From an uncultured Candidatus Nemicrothrix sp. (GTDB taxonomy: Bacteria > Actinomycetota > Acidimicrobiia > Acidimicrobiales > Acidimicrobilacustridaceae), in NCBI GenBank assembly GCA_903867185.1, contig CAIPQK010000217.1, positions 1 to 64,000 on the forward strand: a stretch of DNA of 64,000 nucleotides, written 5' to 3'. The stretch's first letter is position 1; the number at the start of each line of letters is the position of its first letter. Made by a program: the position numbers and the translations under genes. A model generated the notes under the pieces. It ran no database searches. It had not been told where the DNA came from and saw only the letters and a program-made list of their open reading frames with translations. Shown here piece by piece: positions 59,762 through 64,000 of this stretch.

Positions 59762-59782
59762 GAGTTCGCACTTCTCGAACTC
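59762..59782. promoter_or_regulatory. Inverted repeat upstream of 58885-59745
   Basis: GAGTTCG-CACTTCT-CGAACTC, 17 bp from the start codon. Confidence 0.35.
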
Positions 59783-59803
59783 TAGGGAATCGCCTGCAAT
59801 GAG

Positions 59804-61177
59804 TCACAGAACCTTGCGGAAAATCTTTTCTTTGCGCTCCGTGTATGGCGGATAGGTGAGCGATGGATCAAGTTTCGTACCGCGCGTGAGAACGGGCTTC
59901 ATGTGCTGGAAAATCCGCACTCCAGCCCTGCCGTGGTAGCCACCCATTCCGCTTTCACCAATTCCACCAAACGGGAGATTCGGATTAGTCAGATGCAAGA
60001 TCGTTCCGTTCACCGTCACGCCACCAGCGGTGGTGCGTGCGAGCACTTCACGTACAACCTTTTTATTCTCGGCGAAGACATAGAGCGCGAGCGGATGATC
60101 ATGCGCGTTGATATACGAAATCGCATCATCGGTTGAGGCAACGCTGATCACCGGCAGGATCGGACCGAAAATCTCTTCATTCATGACTTGCGATTCCATG
60201 TCGACGTCGACGAGAACGGTTGGAGCGATGTAACGAGTCGCCTCATCGGTAACGCCTCCAACCGCAAGAGTGGCTCCGCGAAGAAGCCCTGTCAGCCGAT
60301 CAAAGTGCCGAGACGAGACGATGCGCGCATAGCTTTCGCTGGCTTGAGGGTTCTCTCCATAAAACTCGCTGATTGCTTTCCCGAGTTCGTCAACAAATGC
60401 ATCACGAACTTTTTCATCCACCAAGACGTAGTCGGGAGCAACGCAGGTTTGTCCTGCATTCAGCCACTTACCCCAGGCAATGCGATGGGCAGAAACTTTG
60501 AGATTGGCCGAAGAGTCGACGATGACGGGGCTCTTCCCACCAAGTTCAAGCGTGACCGGGGTGAGGTTCTTCACGGCAGCCGCCATCACGACCCGCCCGA
60601 CGGTTCCGTTGCCGGTATAGAAGATGTGATCGAAACGCTGTTCGAGCAAATCAGTCGTCTCGGGAATCCCACCTTCAACAATCGCTACAGCTGAAGGATC
60701 CATGTACTTCGGGACCAATTCACCAAGCAACGCGGACGTTGCCGCCGAAACTTCGGATGGTTTCATCACAACTGCATTTCCGGCTGCGATTGCACCTGCA
60801 GCCGGAACAAGCAGAAGTTGAATCGGATAATTCCACGGCGCGATTACCAAGACGACGCCTAAAGGTTCTGGAATCAGTCGCGATCGAGCCGGCATTGCCA
60901 CAAGCGGCGTCCGCACCCGTTCAGGTTTGTTCCACTTCTTCAGTTTCTTGATCATCGACTTCACTTCGCCCGTCACAAATGCGATGTCCGTGATGAATCC
61001 TTCAACTGATGGCTTACCAAGATCAGTTGCGAGCGCGCCGAGAAACGCCGTCTCGTTGTCCTCGAGCATTTTCACCATTTGTTCAAGTTGATGTTTGCGC
61101 CACGCCAACGGCCGGGTCAGGCCCTTGTCGTATGAGGTTCGAAGTGTGTCAGCCACAGATGTCATGGCCGCATTCAA
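59804..61177 (-). CDS. Aldehyde dehydrogenase
   Basis: VLVIAPWNYPIQLLLVPAAGAIAAGNAVVMKPSE, ELGGKSPVIVD, NAGQTCVAPDYVLV. Confidence 0.94.
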   Translation of the reverse strand: MNAAMTSVADTLRTSYDKGLTRPLAWRKHQLEQMVKMLEDNETAFLGALATDLGKPSVEGFITDIAFVTGEVKSMIKKLKKWNKPERVRTPLVAMPARSRLIPEPLGVVLVIAPWNYPIQLLLVPAAGAIAAGNAVVMKPSEVSAATSALLGELVPKYMDPSAVAIVEGGIPETTDLLEQRFDHIFYTGNGTVGRVVMAAAVKNLTPVTLELGGKSPVIVDSSANLKVSAHRIAWGKWLNAGQTCVAPDYVLVDEKVRDAFVDELGKAISEFYGENPQASESYARIVSSRHFDRLTGLLRGATLAVGGVTDEATRYIAPTVLVDVDMESQVMNEEIFGPILPVISVASTDDAISYINAHDHPLALYVFAENKKVVREVLARTTAGGVTVNGTILHLTNPNLPFGGIGESGMGGYHGRAGVRIFQHMKPVLTRGTKLDPSLTYPPYTERKEKIFRKVL

Positions 61178-61202
61178 TCACCACACTCGCGACGAGCGCG
61201 GT

Positions 61203-61883
61203 TCAAGATGTCAGACGTTTGCGCAATTCAACAAAAACTTCGTTTCCCAGCAACTCGCTCAGTTCCTCCGCCAGCGACTCAACCACAGGGCGATCGCCGA
61301 CATAGGCCCGATCCCCTTCGGTACAGCACCAGGCCATGGTCTCGCCTTCGACGCCCCAGTCGGCTCGAGACCACCGGCGCAACGTGGCTGTCTCAGTCGT
61401 CGGTGATGTCTGAACCCAATCGACCTTGACGGGCAATTGCCAACAAACAGTCGGCTTCCATTCAGTTGGGGATTCATCTGCGTCGATCGCTGCGAGATGA
61501 AGAGCGCAACCGGCGCCGCCAGCAAACCCAGGGCGATTGAGAAAGATGCATGCCCCGTCCACGACTCGGGTATTCGTCGCCTTCTCGTTCGCGAAGATCC
61601 CACCAGCTTCAGCTTCGGCAGCGAACTGAAACAGAGAAGGGTCGATCATCGCGGCGAAGGCGCTGATCATTCGCGACTCGTCCTCACCATCGAGTTCGGC
61701 GCCTACCGAACAGCACCCCTGCTGGAGTTCCTCGGTTGGTTCATCGTGGATGCCGAGGCAGCCCCGGCCCCAGATGCAGGTCCAATTCGAGTTGAGGAAG
61801 TTGGCATCGAACGACCAAGTGACCTCTCCATCGACAATCACGGGGTTCGCCGAATCATCGGGGTCAAACGGAGCTGGCTGCAT
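61203..61883 (-). CDS. Cys-rich conserved hypothetical (DUF3109/YkgJ-like Cys spacing)
   Basis: Start set at MQPAPFDP; CIWGRGCLGIHDEPTEELQQGCCSVGAEL, C-rich C-terminal half. Confidence 0.55.
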   Translation of the reverse strand: MQPAPFDPDDSANPVIVDGEVTWSFDANFLNSNWTCIWGRGCLGIHDEPTEELQQGCCSVGAELDGEDESRMISAFAAMIDPSLFQFAAEAEAGGIFANEKATNTRVVDGACIFLNRPGFAGGAGCALHLAAIDADESPTEWKPTVCWQLPVKVDWVQTSPTTETATLRRWSRADWGVEGETMAWCCTEGDRAYVGDRPVVESLAEELSELLGNEVFVELRKRLTS

Positions 61884-61905
61884 GGATCGATCGTACTGGC
61901 CCCTC

Positions 61906-61930
61906 ATTCTGTCAAGACGATTGACAGAAT
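61906..61930. promoter_or_regulatory. Candidate TetR operator in divergent promoter region
   Basis: ATTCTGTCAA-GACGA-TTGACAGAAT perfect 10-bp arms; right arm contains a TTGACA -35-like hexamer. Confidence 0.65.
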
Positions 61931-61970
61931 CCAATCCAGTCAGTAAGAAACAAGGCGAACACTCCTAAAG

Positions 61971-63068
61971 GTGATGAGCATGACGATCGAGACCAAACGC
62001 AACGATCTGGCCAGCACTCGCATAACCGCTGATGAAGCCACTCCGCTCGAACCGGGTCAATGCCGTTTACGAGTCGACCACTTCGCTCTGACAACGAACA
62101 ACATCACCTACGGCGTCTTTGGCGACATGCTGCGCTACTGGGACGTCTTCCCTGCCACCGATTCCCCGACTGAATGGGGCCGCATCCCGACATGGGGATT
62201 TGCCGAAGTCATAGAAAGCAAGTGCGACGACGTGGCAATCGGCGAGCGACTTTTTGGTTTTCTCCCGATGAGCGAGGAAACGATCATCACTCCCGGAAAA
62301 ATCGACGACCGCGGGCTCAGCGATATCGCAGCGCATCGAGTCGGGCTTGCTGGTGCGTATAACCGCTATCAAAAGGCATCTACCGACCCGACGTACCGTG
62401 CAGACCGTGAATCACAGCAAATGCTGCTCTACCCACTTTTCTTCACGAGTTTCGTCATCGACGACTTTCTGGCCGACAACGAAGACTTCGGTGCTTCACA
62501 GATTGTGGTTTCAAGCGCGTCGAGCAAAACCGCAATCGGCGTCGCCTACCTCGCAAAACAACGAGGGATAAAAGCAGTCGGACTCACTTCTACTGGCAAC
62601 CGAGAATTCGTCGAATCTCTCGAACTGTTTTCAGAAGTCGTTGTGTACGACGACGTCCACGAAATAGCAAAGGTCCCATCTGTGTACGTCGATATTTCTG
62701 GGAACCAAGACCTACTCCGAGCGGTCCACGCTCATCTCGATGGCGTCCTTAACCATTCGATGGTTGTCGGAAATACGAACTGGGATCACATCGCCACCGA
62801 TTCCAGTGAACTTGCCGCTCCTCGCCCTGAATTTCTTTTTGCTCCGACACAGATTTCGAAGCGAACAAAAGAATGGGGCCGAGACGAACTCGATCGTCGT
62901 ATTGGAACCGCTTGGAGCAACTACTCCGAATGGTGTGACTCCTGGATTGAATTCTCCCAAGCGTCCGGGAACGATGAAGTTCTCGCCGTCTACGAAATAT
63001 TGCGCAGTGGACGACCCGATCCAAAGCAGGGATTCATCTGCTCAATCCATTCTGGGACAATCAAATGA
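61971..63068 (+). CDS. DUF2855 family protein
   Basis: RLRVDHFALTTNNITYGVFGDMLRYWDVFP, GRIPTWGFAEVIES; MDR-like layout. Confidence 0.85.
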   Translation: MMSMTIETKRNDLASTRITADEATPLEPGQCRLRVDHFALTTNNITYGVFGDMLRYWDVFPATDSPTEWGRIPTWGFAEVIESKCDDVAIGERLFGFLPMSEETIITPGKIDDRGLSDIAAHRVGLAGAYNRYQKASTDPTYRADRESQQMLLYPLFFTSFVIDDFLADNEDFGASQIVVSSASSKTAIGVAYLAKQRGIKAVGLTSTGNREFVESLELFSEVVVYDDVHEIAKVPSVYVDISGNQDLLRAVHAHLDGVLNHSMVVGNTNWDHIATDSSELAAPRPEFLFAPTQISKRTKEWGRDELDRRIGTAWSNYSEWCDSWIEFSQASGNDEVLAVYEILRSGRPDPKQGFICSIHSGTIK

Positions 63069-63691
63069 ACACTCCACTTCTCCCCGACATAACGAATTCC
63101 CCATCAACCGATGGGCGTACCGCTCGTCGCGATCGCGGAAGAACTGCAGTGCTCGAAGCAGCACTGGAATTGTTCGAGGAAGAAAACCTTGAGCCGACAC
63201 CTGAGCAGATAGCACTCCGAGCAGGGGTCTCTGCCCGTTCGGTGTATCGCTACTTTGAAGACCGTGATCAGCTTGTCCGAGCGATCATTGCGCACAAGCA
63301 ACTCAAGATTCTTCCGCTCTTTCACATTGAAGACATCGGCAAGGGCGAACTGGAAGTTCGACTCACCCGCTTTGTTGATTCACGCCTGAAGGTTCATGAC
63401 GCAATCGCAGCGACTGCTCGTGCGATGGCGATTAAGTCATCAAGTGACCCCGTCATCCGTGAACAAATCGATTTCCGTAAATCAATCTTTCGGGAACAGG
63501 TGGAACTGAGTTTCGACCAGGAATTCGAGGCGATGAGCCTTCCTCAACGGAACGCAGCCATCAACGCAATCGACGTTCTTGCGCAACTTGATTCACTCGA
63601 TCGCTACCAAGTTGATCTCGCTCTTTCTCTGAGCGAAACACGAGAGCTTTTACTCATTTCACTACGCGCGCTGCTCCGCACAGATTTGTAA
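63065..63691 (+). CDS. TetR-family transcriptional regulator
   Basis: VLEAALELFEEENLEPTPEQIALRAGVSARSVYRYFEDRDQLV; overlaps the preceding gene. Confidence 0.92.
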   Translation: MNTPLLPDITNSPSTDGRTARRDRGRTAVLEAALELFEEENLEPTPEQIALRAGVSARSVYRYFEDRDQLVRAIIAHKQLKILPLFHIEDIGKGELEVRLTRFVDSRLKVHDAIAATARAMAIKSSSDPVIREQIDFRKSIFREQVELSFDQEFEAMSLPQRNAAINAIDVLAQLDSLDRYQVDLALSLSETRELLLISLRALLRTDL

Positions 63692-63740
63692 ACCCTTTCC
63701 ACTCAAAACGCATTCACGTTTCTCCTAGATAGGACCAACA

Positions 63741-64000
63741 ATGGCAGAACAACTCGAGCACCCCTACGGAACCATCAACATCGATCTTGTTGGGGCTTGG
63801 CTCCACATGAAGCCAGAAGATGACGGCTGCTTCTGGGCGCTCAACCTCATGAAGTACGTCGAAGTCGCCAATTACGACGACGGACGAGAAGCAGTTTCCG
63901 GCAAAGCCGCCGACGACGCGTATTCACCCATCGGCCCGCTCGCGGCAGTAGGTGCCGCTGTTGCGTATTTGGGTGACGTCAAAGACCAACCGCTCGGTAC
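63741..64000 (+). CDS. Partial hypothetical protein (runs off window)
   Basis: ATG at 63741, open to the end: MAEQLEHPYGTINIDLVGAWLHMKPEDDGCFWALNLMKYVEV... Confidence 0.6.
   Translation, partial: MAEQLEHPYGTINIDLVGAWLHMKPEDDGCFWALNLMKYVEVANYDDGREAVSGKAADDAYSPIGPLAAVGAAVAYLGDVKDQPLG

Overview
Actinobacterial-type, moderately high-GC chromosomal window (inference from gene content; Acidimicrobiia-like), with about 60 densely packed genes. Most is ordinary heterotroph content: acyl-CoA dehydrogenases, acyl-CoA ligases, enoyl-CoA hydratases, SDRs, P450s, a PaaX/Rieske catabolic cluster, two DHA2-type MFS exporters, cysS, valS, sod, msrA and an Rpf-like gene. The outstanding feature is at the left edge. 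The CDS at 406-1095 begins with a 76-residue domain matching eukaryotic ubiquitin at 65/76 positions by hand alignment ([76 protein letters not shown]). It is fused in frame to a beta-rich, carbohydrate-binding-module-like C-terminal domain. The domain carries K48R and G76A, so the fusion is predicted to be non-cleavable or poorly cleavable and a K48 chain terminator. A paralogue of the C-terminal domain ends 23 bp upstream and runs off the window edge, so this is a tandem family. No recognisable E1/E2/E3/DUB genes occur elsewhere in the window. Secondary observations include palindromic operators next to two TetR genes, a structured leader upstream of the Rpf-like gene, compact hairpins at convergent gene ends, a perfect 13-bp hairpin inside a thioesterase gene, and a UGSC-family (Cys form) locus.
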